DNA from: Oscheius tipulae
Taxonomy: Eukaryota; Nematoda; Chromadorea; Rhabditida; Rhabditidae
DNA: 64,000 bases
Direction of reading: 5' to 3'
NCBI GenBank assembly: GCA_037178975.1
Contig: JASJZH010000001.1
Span: forward strand, 4,820,501 to 4,884,500
Made by a program: the position numbers and the translations under genes. This document shows positions 20,005 through 28,793 of this stretch, in pieces. Below the pieces are notes generated by a model. That model did not search any database, was not told the DNA's origin, and saw nothing but the letters and a program-made list of their open reading frames with translations. Every line of letters starts with the position of its first letter. Positions within the stretch are counted from its first letter, which is position 1.

Positions 20005-22127
20005 CAGTTTGCCTGAAAATATGTTTCTCTATCTTCAAAAAAGAGCGAAACGCACCTCGAGATAGCGGACAAAAGGAGAGTATGGGTGGACTACACAGTC
20101 ACAACAAGTCCTGATATCGACGGAAATCATTCTCCATCGTGGACAATTTTCAGTTCCGTCGTTTCGAAGTACCTGAGTAGAATCGATAAGAAAAATTACA
20201 TGTTTTCTGGTAGTATCGCTCTAAACCATTGTAAATGCAAGACACAGTGAGGACATCCAGCACGGAAAAGCGCCTCATGTCTCCCATGTGGTCTAGTGGT
20301 TAGGATTCGTGGTTTTCACCCACGCGGCCCGGGTTCGATTCCCGGCATGGGAAGTGCTTTTTTGGTTTTTTTTTCACAAGTTTTTTTTAATCACGAGCTC
20401 ACTCTGAAGGGTAGGAACCGTTGAGCACACTTCCCATCTCCTCTCACACAAGAAGTTTCAGCGCAGATGACTTCGTTCAAAATGCGAGGGAAGTAGGTTC
20501 GTGGAAGGTGACGGACCTGAATGTTGTTGTTCAGTCATTCAAAAAGTGACTACACCGCTCGGCATGTTTGGCAGAACTGATATCTGAAGACTGATGGTTG
20601 CAAAGAACCAAAACAGAGACCTACCCCTCTTTTGAGGAGTCACCAGCCTCTTGTCTTCCTTTGCATTCGAGAGCTATGGTCGTTCCGACAACATCCCTTG
20701 CGCTGCCAGAGTTTGAGTGTAGCAGATTCCCCAAAACGGAACGTTTTTCTCTCTCCGAGGAGGGCAGCCCATTGCGGAAGAAGTTCTCGTAAGTTCGACT
20801 GCTGGAAACTTTGGTCCAGAGTGACAGATTAATTTGTTTTTGAGAACTGCGCATAAACACACAAGGTCAAGCGGAAGAGTAAAGCACGTGCTTCAAGAAA
20901 CATACAAGTCGGTCTTGGTCACAGGCTGCTCGACCACGTTTATCGTTTCGAGTTCCTTCAACGCGGAACGAATACTGGCTTCGAGTGCCTGACGACGGGA
21001 TTCTGGAGCTTGTGGGGATGCGGCAATGGATCTGAAAAACTTGTGTCCTTTTCAAAAGTATTCCTGCCTCTTGCTCCTCTTCTCCTCCCACTTGCTCGGA
21101 TCCCACCAAGTCCGCGGAGGATCCGGAGGCGTTGGTCTTTCCTCCGATCCTGTCATAACCATCCTCACCAATTGAGAAGACCTAAACTTCGACTCTTGGT
21201 GGTTAGGAACTTCTTTGGTGGGGCCTCCTTTACAAAAACCGGTTCAAATTGTTACAAAAAGTGCTGAGAGAGAGAAGAAATTGGAGAGTTCTCACACCTT
21301 TCGCAATGATCATCACAAGTGTACTTGGACTTCGGTCGGGTGAAATGTCTTCCGGACAGGTCGGGAAACTTCTGGCTCGCTGTCAGGAAATCAGGAGCCA
21401 TGTAGATCTCGTTGTAGGCACCCGAGTCCTTCATTCGTTTCAGCAGAACCTTCAAAAAGATCACAGTCCAAATTATTGAGGCATGCTGACGTACAAACTT
21501 ATCGTCCACTTGAATCTCTCAGGTGGATCAAAACTTTAATTACGTCACAAATTTAGAGGGTCACAGGAGATGGGTCTATTTGATAGATTGATGAAGCGGA
21601 ACAATTCTGTTTTTAAACAGAGGGTTTGAGATTCTTCAAAGTAGGGTGTTGTAGGGTGTAAAGTTATATCCATAAGCTCAGACCCTTACAATTACACATT
21701 CTCCTCTTTTGGAACCGAAGCACGTGTCTGGACTGCTACGTGGTTTCGTGGAAATTACAAGAGCCGTCGTAAATTGGTCGTGATAGATAAATAGCGTACT
21801 TCCTGCTGATTATCAACATGCCTGTTTTCCTACTTTTTAAATAAAAAAAAGGTCTCGGTGTTTCGATAAAACAAAATGAAGTACCTCTGGATCGCTGATA
21901 TCGCATGGCGGTGCGGTGGGAGGAGGCTGTGTCGTAGTGGTAGTCGTTGTCGTCGTTGGCTGTTCTGACACCGGCCTCCATTCGACCAGCTCCCAGAATC
22001 GGACAGGTTCGGTCAGATTCGAAGTATCGATGGGCGGCTGCCATACTTTTACGTGGTAATGCGTCCTGGGCTGTTGGAGCGAGAGATTTGTGAGTAAGAT
22101 GAGAGTAAAGATGGTTCTCTGGGTCAT
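20005..22127 (-). CDS. IL-17-like secreted cytokine
   Basis: Nine exons chain in strict phase: 22127-21885, 21449-21298, 21181-21092, 21031-20906, 20798-20625, 20590-20554, 20516-20403, 20172-20056 and 20013-20005, giving about 353 residues. The N-terminus is a signal peptide followed by a Thr/Pro-rich mucin-like stretch (nine Thr in a row near 21950). The last 80 residues have the IL-17 layout. R-Y/T-F-P-R-I-L-N-E-V-I-C-A-x-x-S-C corresponds to the family P-x-x-x-x-E-A-x-C-x-x-x-x-C. Then come C-A-Q-R-F-L-P-F-R and V-L-R corresponding to V-P-V-x-R-R, and I-S-V-D-I-R-T-C-C-D-C-V, the terminal C-x-C pair. IL-17 proteins are secreted cystine-knot-fold dimers signalling through IL-17 receptors; C. 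elegans has a characterised one acting on neurons. The long low-complexity N-terminal region and the intron-rich structure are unusual. A tRNA gene lies antisense in the 20173-20402 intron. Confidence 0.75.
20282..20353 (+). tRNA. tRNA-Glu (anticodon TTC)
   Basis: A 72-nt cloverleaf. The acceptor arms TCCCATG and CATGGGA pair perfectly. The D-arm contains TGGTCTAGTGGTTAGGA, which is also the Pol III A box. The anticodon stem CGTGG/CCACG holds loop TTTTCAC with anticodon TTC at 20315-20317. The T-arm is CCGGGTTCGATTCCCGG, containing a consensus B box. A T-run (TTTTTTGGTTTTTTTT) follows at once as a Pol III terminator. It reads GAA/GAG codons for glutamate. It has no intron. It lies on the strand opposite the IL-17-like gene, entirely within that gene's seventh intron. 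Confidence 0.97.
20358..20372 (+). terminator. Pol III terminator of tRNA-Glu
   Basis: T-runs of six and eight residues begin about 5 nt past the tRNA 3' end, as expected for RNA polymerase III termination. Confidence 0.75.
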
Positions 22128-22199
22128 AATCGACTCATAGTCTGAAAGACGTTTGGTATGAACAGTGATGATCGATAGCGGGTCGAGAAAAGAGCTGAA

Positions 22200-22320
22200 G
22201 CCCGGTCAGCCCCGGTTCAGCGAACAGTGCCTGCGCGCGCCACCGATCTGTGCGCGGGGGGAGGTGTGGCCGAACCGAAGACTGACCGTGTGGCGGCACG
22301 GTCCTAGACAATCTTTAGAG
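22200..22320. promoter_or_regulatory. CpG-rich block upstream of the IL-17-like gene
   Basis: About 75-190 nt upstream of the IL-17-like start codon the DNA becomes GC- and CpG-dense (CTGCGCGCGCCACCG, GTGCGCGGGGGGAGG, GTGTGGCGGCACGG). It probably belongs to the core promoter. No TATA box is obvious for this gene. Confidence 0.3.
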
Positions 22321-22441
22321 AGCTATCTGTCGGACATAAAGAAACTTTTAAGCTTGTAACATGAGGAAATCGTAGACAGGCAGGGTGAAAGGACAAACAA
22401 CTGGTCTTACAAGAAAACTGACGATAATGAAGATGGTTTAT

Positions 22442-23671
22442 TTAATGAAGAGCACAGTACAAGAACAAAGCGGTATCATAATCCTCTTGGGGATTCATCT
22501 TGGCGATATCTTTCCATTTGGCCCACGAGGCAGCATCAACCAACTTCGGCATCGCCTGGTCCTTTGTCAGCAGAAGATCATCCTCTTTCTGATTCTCTCT
22601 GAAACGAACCACAAGGTCAATCATAAATAGTCCACCACAAACTTTTGACCGCCAAATTTGTAAATAGGGTATCCGTTGTTGTCATTCGAGGTGACTATTT
22701 TGTTGTGATCGTGACCCTGTCCGTGGTGACTGTCTTCTGGCTTGTCCTGTGGATAAAAGTAGCCTCTTTGGTCTTTGGAATTCAAAGAAGTTTTTCTGAA
22801 AGTCAAGTTCACACGGTATCCAGAATGGCTTACAGGTTTTGGGTCTGATCGGGACCGTATACGCGATAGCCTCTTACTTTCTCTGCACCAGTTTCAGTAC
22901 TTCTGAATCATTGAACATACAAAAACCACAATCTCTACCTCTTCTTTCTTCCTGAAATGTTGTATATGACATTGTATCCACGACGGCCTTTTGCATCTTC
23001 TTTTTTCTGCACTTCATTTTGCCCTTTCTGATCGTTGACTGGTTTTGCGCCGAAGTTATAAGAGATGTGGTAGCCGTGCGACTTCGACTCTCCTCCGTAG
23101 ATGAGCATTGGCTCTCGAATAGCCAGAGCAGAGAACCGGATCATTTTCATGATGCCGTTGTTTTCCATATCCATGGCACATTTGCAGACCTCGGAACTAG
23201 GCGGATTCGTCTTGAGCTTTTGATATTGGTGTAAGGCCATCATCCACATTTCTTCCATGTGAAAGGCGTGGACAACCTTTTCCAGTGTGGAGAAAAACTT
23301 GATGTCATAGCTGTTCGAATCCATGTGACTCAGAACCTTAATTCGCTAGTTGAAATATACAAATAAGGATCCACCTCGTCAAGAACCTTCATCCCCTCGG
23401 AATGGAATTTATCCGAACTGGGACCTCTTCTGTCCGGAGCGTAGGGAAGCACAGCGTCGTCCGCTTGCAAATCCATATTGATGGTCGGGACTCGGTTATT
23501 TTCGGTAACTGACGGTTCGAACTTTCTCAATGTTCTCAAGCTGAGAGAATGGATGGCGTGACCGACATGAGGACCGAAGTTGTCACTGGCTCCGGCTGAT
23601 TTCAGAAGAGAAGAACAACTGTTGTTGGCTGCTAAAAGGAGAGTTGGTAGGCTGAGGAGAAGAAGTAGCAT
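22442..23671 (-). CDS. Secreted protein, paralogue A, with a Gly-Tyr-rich insertion
   Basis: ATG 23671 starts a signal peptide (MLLLLLSLPTLLLA). Exon 1 ends at 23375, exon 2 spans 23336-22939, and further exons joined by introns of about 35-45 nt lead to TAA at 22442-22444. The first two exons align residue by residue with the plus-strand neighbour. Shared blocks include G-H-A-I-H-S, R-V-P-T-I-N, P-Y-A-P-D-R, F-H-S-E-G-M-K, L-E-K-V-V-H-A-F-H-M-E-E and V-C-K-C-A-M-D. The end matches too (W-x-K-W-K-x-I-x-K-M and D-T-A-L-F-L-Y-C-A-L). In between, this copy has about 90 extra residues with repeated G-Y motifs (S-H-G-Y-H-I, R-R-G-Y-N-V, V-R-G-Y-R-V, Q-R-G-Y-F-Y, N-N-G-Y-P-I) and a His-rich patch (H-H-G-Q-G-H-D-H). 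I do not recognise the family. Confidence 0.65.
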
Positions 23672-23948
23672 CTCGAGTTGATTGTCTGAGGAACGAGCTG
23701 GGCTTTTAAAGCGAGTGTTGACTGTACTCTGATTAGTACATTTCATACTGTCCTTTCTGTTTCCATAAGTGCTCATTGAGAGTTAACCCGTGTTGTTGTG
23801 TGTGTTCTCTGCTGATAAGCATCAGCAAATAAGTTTTCATCGGAAACGAAGCTCCGGCAAATGCAGAAATAGACACCGAATCCAGTCAGTGTTTTTGGGA
23901 CTGTCTTATCAGCATAATGAAAATAAATCAAGAGCTCGAATCAAGGAG

Positions 23949-23955
23949 TATAAAA
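23949..23955 (+). promoter_or_regulatory. TATA box of plus-strand secreted-protein paralogue
   Basis: TATAAAA 38 nt upstream of the ATG at 23987. The spacing to the coding start implies a very short 5' UTR. Confidence 0.6.
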
Positions 23956-23986
23956 CCCAGTATCGGTTTAGTTTTTCACGTCCAAG

Positions 23987-24845
23987 ATGCTTCTTTTCCT
24001 CCTACTAGTTCCCCTCATCACTGCTCAGCCTGAAAAGTGCTACAGTACTCTGAAATCTGCTGGAGTAACTGATTCGTTTGGCGCCAACGTCGGACATGCC
24101 ATTCACTCTATGACTGTTCGATCTCTCAAGAGATTCGAGCCGACTGTTACCGAGAAGAACCGAGTTCCTACAATCAATCTGGACAACGATTCAGACGAAG
24201 CCATCATACCGTACGCTCCCGACCGTCAGGGACCAAGTGCTGGAACGTTCCACTCGGAGGGAATGAAGACACTGGATGAGGTTTTTATCTTTCATTCAGA
24301 ACAACGTCTTTAGGTCCTGAGCCACATGGACGATAAGAAGTACGACATCAACTTTTTCACTCCTCTCGAAAAGGTCGTCCACGCGTTCCACATGGAAGAG
24401 GCCTGGGCAATGACCCATCATCTGTACGAGAGCCTCAAGGCGAATCCACCCAGCGCCGACGTCTGCAAATGCGCCATGGACGTGGAGAACAACGGAGTTT
24501 TGAAGATGCTCCGTTTCGCCGCCTTATCTATCAGAGAACCGATGCTGGTCTATGGAGACAAAATGAACTACTACAAGATGGATCCGAAGAACTACGTCCC
24601 ACTCGGTTACACCTATCATTTCCTGTCTCCTAAAGCTTGGTAAGAGTTATTTATGTCAGTAACTTCGATTCAGGGCACAGTTCCAGCTCAGTCCAGAACA
24701 GATTCTGATGAAAACAGACCAGACAATGCCTCGTCTGGACAGTGCCGCCGCCTGGGAAAAGTGGAAGTCGATTGGAAAGATGGACATGGCCGAGCATCAG
24801 GACACTGCTCTCTTCCTCTACTGTGCTCTGAACACTAACTTGTAA
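23987..24845 (+). CDS. Secreted protein, paralogue B
   Basis: Three exons (23987-24280, 24314-24639, 24674-24845) give 263 residues. There is a clear signal peptide (MLLFLLLVPLITAQ), then a mature domain shared with the divergent neighbour. The first intron sits at the same place and phase in both genes (after T-L-D-E or V-L-D-E). Conserved cysteines at C-Y-S-T-L-K/C-S-S-L-L-K, V-C-K-C-A and Y-C-A-L suggest disulphides. The protein has no transmembrane segment after the signal, so it is probably secreted. This copy lacks the Gly-Tyr insertion of its partner; the equivalent place holds a short Tyr/Lys-rich stretch (N-Y-Y-K-M-D-P-K-N-Y). The function is unknown; the family may be nematode-specific. 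A plus-strand AATAAA follows near 24855. Confidence 0.75.
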
Positions 24846-25068
24846 ACTGTACGATAATAAACGATTACCATGTCCCAAGTACGTAGATTGAGTGCAAATA
24901 TTTCGTCGAACCACGCATTGGCGTCTGAGAACTTGTTCTGACCCGTTAAGCGAAGTGATATTAAACACTTTCTCCACCACCAAACTCTTGTTTTTCTTAC
25001 CACATGTCCTCTTGCTGTTTGTTCATCTTTTGACCACAATTAGAAGATAATTCTATCACAAATACATC

Positions 25069-27000
25069 ATGGCAACCGAACGTTTCACTACAGAAAAGGT
25101 GAGTAACTCATTTCAATAGATTGTCTCGTAGAAACATGCATATGAGAATACGAAAGGAATCGGCTGGGTCACGGCAGTAGTCTTCGTCGTTGGAGACCTT
25201 GTCGGAGGAGGGCTTTTGGGCCTTCCAGTCTCCATGGTTCAAGCCACATTCGTCCCCGGATTCATTCTTCTGATCGTTTATGGGTCAATCACAACATTCA
25301 CCGGATACCTACTGGCTGAAATGTGGATAATGATGCAGGCTCGATGGCCGAAGTATCGAAAGTTTTGTCGAAAACCATACGTGGCCATGGCTAATCAGGC
25401 ATACGGACCTTCATTGAAGAATCTACTGATAGTTCTGCTCATCCTTACACAATTCGGCTTCGCCTGTGTTCTGCTCCTACTCGGAGCCAAAAATGCCGCC
25501 ATTCTGCTCAATTTCTTTTTCTCCGTTAAGATCTCCTACTGCTATCTCATATTTATCGTTGGTCTGATTGTGTGGCCGGCGACCATGCTCCGATCCCCTA
25601 TGGACTTCTGGTCAGTCAGTTGTCAGCTCCATATTTTTTGAAGAGTGAATTTGATCCGACTTGACAAAACTCGTTAAGTTTTGACATGTTACAACAAGTA
25701 CCAACAACTTGTAACGTTTGCAGGCAGATTGCCATCTTTTCCGGTATCTCGAGTTCGATTGCAGCAGTTCTCATAGTTGTTGGAACCATCCATGACGCTT
25801 CCGTTTGTTCCTTGGTAGGTCCAAACAGTAAAATAGTATAGTTCTTTCAGCAAGCGACTCATCCCAATTTTGAATGGCAAAACTTCTTCATGGCCTACGG
25901 AACCTTCGCCTTCGCCTACGGTAAGAGACAGAGAGATAAAATATTGGAATAGGTGGACACAACGTGCTTCCCTCTGTGCAACACGATATGCGTCGACCAG
26001 CAGACTTCAAGAAATCGGTCTTTGTGACTTTCTCACGTAACTCCAGACACAGTTTAAAAGTTCTAACAATAAGTGTTCAGTTGGCTTCATTTTTTACATT
26101 TCCGTGGCCGTCAGCGGCTACGAGGTCTACGGAAATTCGCTAGGCGAGGCTGTCATTCCTTCGATACAACTTTCCTGGGTCAGAGAGACCGTGAACTTGA
26201 TGATTGCTATTCACGTTCTGACGACGATAATTATCGTCCTCTCGCCAATGTTCCAGCTATTCGAGGACTTCTTAAAAGTGTCTCACAGTAAATAACATGC
26301 ATCTTCTCTTTCGAAATCTTGCTCAGAATTTGGTTGGGGCCGCTTCCTGCTCAGATCTGTCAGTTACTGGTTGTGCGTCTTTATCTGTCTGACTGTTCCC
26401 AACTTTGGACCCTTGATGGATCTGGTATCTTTGAGTCTAAATCTAAAAACTCTATTCCAGATTGGAGCCTCGACTATGACTATAACAAGCGCCGTTCTGC
26501 CAAATGTCTGCTACTTGTACTTGAACGCCAGTGGTCGAAAAAGGGAGGAGAGGATCCGGAACGGAGAGATCAGAGCTGATAGTCCAGATGACGAAAGGGC
26601 AAACTGGAGAGAGTAAGAGTGATTCATTTCAAAATGTCGTGTAATTGCAGCATCGTCCATTACACCAAAAAACCAATTCTCGTATTCTGTCTCTTCTGCA
26701 TCGGTCAGTACTTTCTCCTTTTCTGAAAAACAAAAGCTTTTGAGTTTTCGGCACTGCTGGAGGAGTCGTGGCCTCGGTAGCATCTGCAATGAAACTGGCT
26801 TCTTCGGAAGTAGACGCTCCCTGTTACGTTCAATACTTCCGAACAGGTACATCTTTCCCTTCTCCTTCGAAAACAAAACACATTCAGGCCTCCCATTCAA
26901 CGACCTGAATTCGGGAATGATCAACTGCTGTGGCAGCTACAGGAACGTCACTGTCAGTGGCATCTCACCCCATGGTTACTGTAACGAAACCCCAAAATAA
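25069..27000 (+). CDS. Amino-acid transporter, AAAP (SLC36/38-like) family
   Basis: ATG 25069 encodes a short cytosolic N-terminus, then a first membrane segment with V-G-G-G-L-L-G-L-P-V-S-M, the G-x-G-x-L-x-L-P motif of the AAAP/AAT family. About ten exons follow with 35-60 nt introns and encode roughly eleven membrane spans. Typical features are the F-A-Y-G-G-H-N-V-L-P-S-V-Q segment near 25920-25985 (family pattern F-x-Y-x-G-H-x-x-x-P) and G-Y-x-V-Y-G-N-x-L near 26120. The last span is followed by a Cys-containing extracellular-type tail ending C-N-E-T-P-K. Members move neutral amino acids across plasma, vesicular or lysosomal membranes, coupled to protons or sodium; the substrate cannot be fixed here. 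The TAA stop at 26998-27000 is part of an AATAAA, and the next gene converges with only six bases between stops. Confidence 0.85.
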
Positions 27001-27015
27001 AACAGTTTATTTATT
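26996..27015. terminator. Overlapping convergent poly(A) signals
   Basis: Plus-strand AATAAA at 26996-27001 serves the transporter. Minus-strand AATAAA (27006-27011 and 27010-27015) serves MESH1. The two stops are six bases apart, so each mRNA must end inside the other gene's coding or UTR sequence. Confidence 0.65.
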
Positions 27016-27715
27016 CAAATTCTTGTTGATAATGTCGTCCAGTAGCATCTCCAGAGCCTCATTAGTGCCTCGCATTCCAGACACGACCTCCTTCGACCAC
27101 TGAAAGTACTCCTTGACGCGTCTTCTGTCCCATCCGATCGGATTGGCTCTCTCGATGTCTCTCAGATTGTACAGCTTGTCCGCTAAATGCACAAGTTTTG
27201 CTTTGTGCGAATGCTTCGGAGCATTCTCGATCTGTAGCTTCTTTCTGATCTCCCGAGGCTGCTTCTTGTCATCGGTACACTCCTTCACAATGTCGTGGAC
27301 CTACAACAGTTTCTGATTTGTTTAGATTGTACCCTACTTCCTGTCCAAACAGTTCTAAGATCTCTTCAAAGGTGGCCTTCGTGTCTTCGACTGTATCGTG
27401 AAGCATTGCAGCTGCAATCGTCACCGAATCGTAAACTTTCGCCTCGTTCGTCAGAATCTGAGAGACCCCAATTGGATGGTTAATGTACGGGGTTCCGCCG
27501 TGATCCTTTCTCCTTTGATGACGATGACGACGAGCAGCGTAGTCGGCTGCCTAGAATCTTGTGTCTTTCTGTCAAAGTACTTCTTCTACCTTGACGATCA
27601 AACTGACATCCTCACAGACATTGTCCAGAAACTTCTTCGGAGCCCCGTCTCCTGTCTTCTTCTCTCCCTTCTCCAGTTCTGGATAGACGGTATAGGACTT
27701 CTTCTCGTCTTCCAT
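27007..27715 (-). CDS. MESH1 (HDDC3) pyrophosphohydrolase, SpoT-type HD domain
   Basis: Three exons (27715-27590, 27550-27338, 27300-27007) give 210 residues. The HD-domain metal site is intact: A-R-R-H-R-H-Q-R near 27540, N-H-P-I-G near 27480, H-D-T-V-E-D near 27395 and H-L-A-D-K-L-Y-N-L near 27190. This order and spacing are those of metazoan MESH1, which hydrolyses ppGpp in vitro and NADPH in cells, using Mn2+. The ATG follows GGCTTAG, a plausible trans-splice acceptor. Overlapping minus-strand AATAAA signals sit at and beyond the stop, so the 3' UTR overlaps that of the converging transporter gene. Confidence 0.9.
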
Positions 27716-27858
27716 CTAAGCCAAAGAGTCAGATCAGTGATCGAGTGGTCATGAGTCAAGCATATTTGTTATTGTTCCAAGCCTTCTTATCAGGGTCTCA
27801 ATTTTGTTTTGCTTCAAAACACCTTCATAAAGTCTCGAGATTAGCTTTTTTCCAAGCT

Positions 27859-28439
27859 ATGATGTCTCTTCCCACCGCTCTTTTCTCAATTCTTGTCATT
27901 ACTACAGTATACGGAGAATGTCCCGACGACTGGCCTTACAAGTTGGATAAAAAGTAGACCTTCCCCTAACTGATATAAAAGCAAATTCCAGATGTTTTTT
28001 AGCCGTCGAGAACGACGTTTCCTTCTCAAAAGCCGAGGATTTCTGTGTCTCAAAAGGCGGACATTTGGTCACTGTGGAGTCAGCTCAAGAAAACGACGCA
28101 ATCCAAAAGGCACTATGGAAAACGTTCCCAGAAAGAGATTTCTTCGCCTGGATCGGTTATAGCTACAATGAGGAGAAAGACAGTTGGCTGTGGGCCGATG
28201 GATCTTCTTCTTCCTACACGAACTGGGCTGAAGGCTGTCCTTCCGCCAATCAGACGGTCCTACACGAATCTGCCTTGATGTCATATGGGAACGGGAAGTG
28301 GATGTGGGTTTTTGTTGCAACCAATAAAAACGTAAATTTTAGAAGTATGGATTCCGGATTCGTGGCCAAAGCTGTCTGTCAGATGAATCACAAAGAAGAA
28401 GTTCGGGTCTTTAGGAGCAGAGGTGTCCGGTATTTGTAA
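27859..28439 (+). CDS. Secreted C-type lectin domain protein
   Basis: ATG 27859 (tandem ATGATG) starts a signal peptide (MMSLPTALFSILVITTVYG). After C-P-D-D-W comes exon 2 (27992 on) with K-C-F-L-A-V, A-E-D-F-C-V-S-K-G-G-H-L-V-T-V-E-S, W-I-G-Y, W-x-W-A-D-G-S and Y-T-N-W-A-E-G-C-P. A late A-V-C-Q closes the fold. These are the conserved positions of a long-form CTLD. The usual Ca2+-binding E-P-N or Q-P-D and W-N-D motifs are absent, so sugar binding is doubtful. Nematodes have large expanded CLEC families, many linked to immunity. The exon is read through without a third intron because this keeps the last conserved Cys in frame. Confidence 0.8.
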
Positions 28440-28793
28440 TGAAATCAATGTGATAGTTCTCAGAGAGACAAAGAGAGGGGAGAAACAAAGCGCACAACAA
28501 GTAGATTGTGAAATGGTGAGGCTGTAACAGTGACGAGTCGTTGTGTTCTCCCCGCAAGAGGTGAAAGCGGTCAATTCGGAAACCTGTTCGAGGCGATCTC
28601 GTCCCTCGCCTGAGGCCACAAGTCTCATAAAAAGTTTCACTTTATTACTCAACTGATATTTAACAAAAAATATGGAGAAAAGAATGACTTACACCCTTAA
28701 AAGTCAGAATAATTAGGCTCTAAAATAAGTCAACAGGTCCAAATAACTTTCACAAGTATAAAAAAGAGGAATGTGCAGTCCGAAAAAAGGGTT
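28440..28793. other. Convergent intergenic region, lectin / SRP68
   Basis: About 350 nt between the stops of two converging genes. It contains short AT-rich runs and no credible gene; it probably holds both 3' UTRs. Confidence 0.5.

Noticed and set aside
28281-28652. 123-codon minus-strand ORF between lectin and SRP68
   Set aside because: It overlaps the lectin's last exon antisense and shows no domain or splice support.
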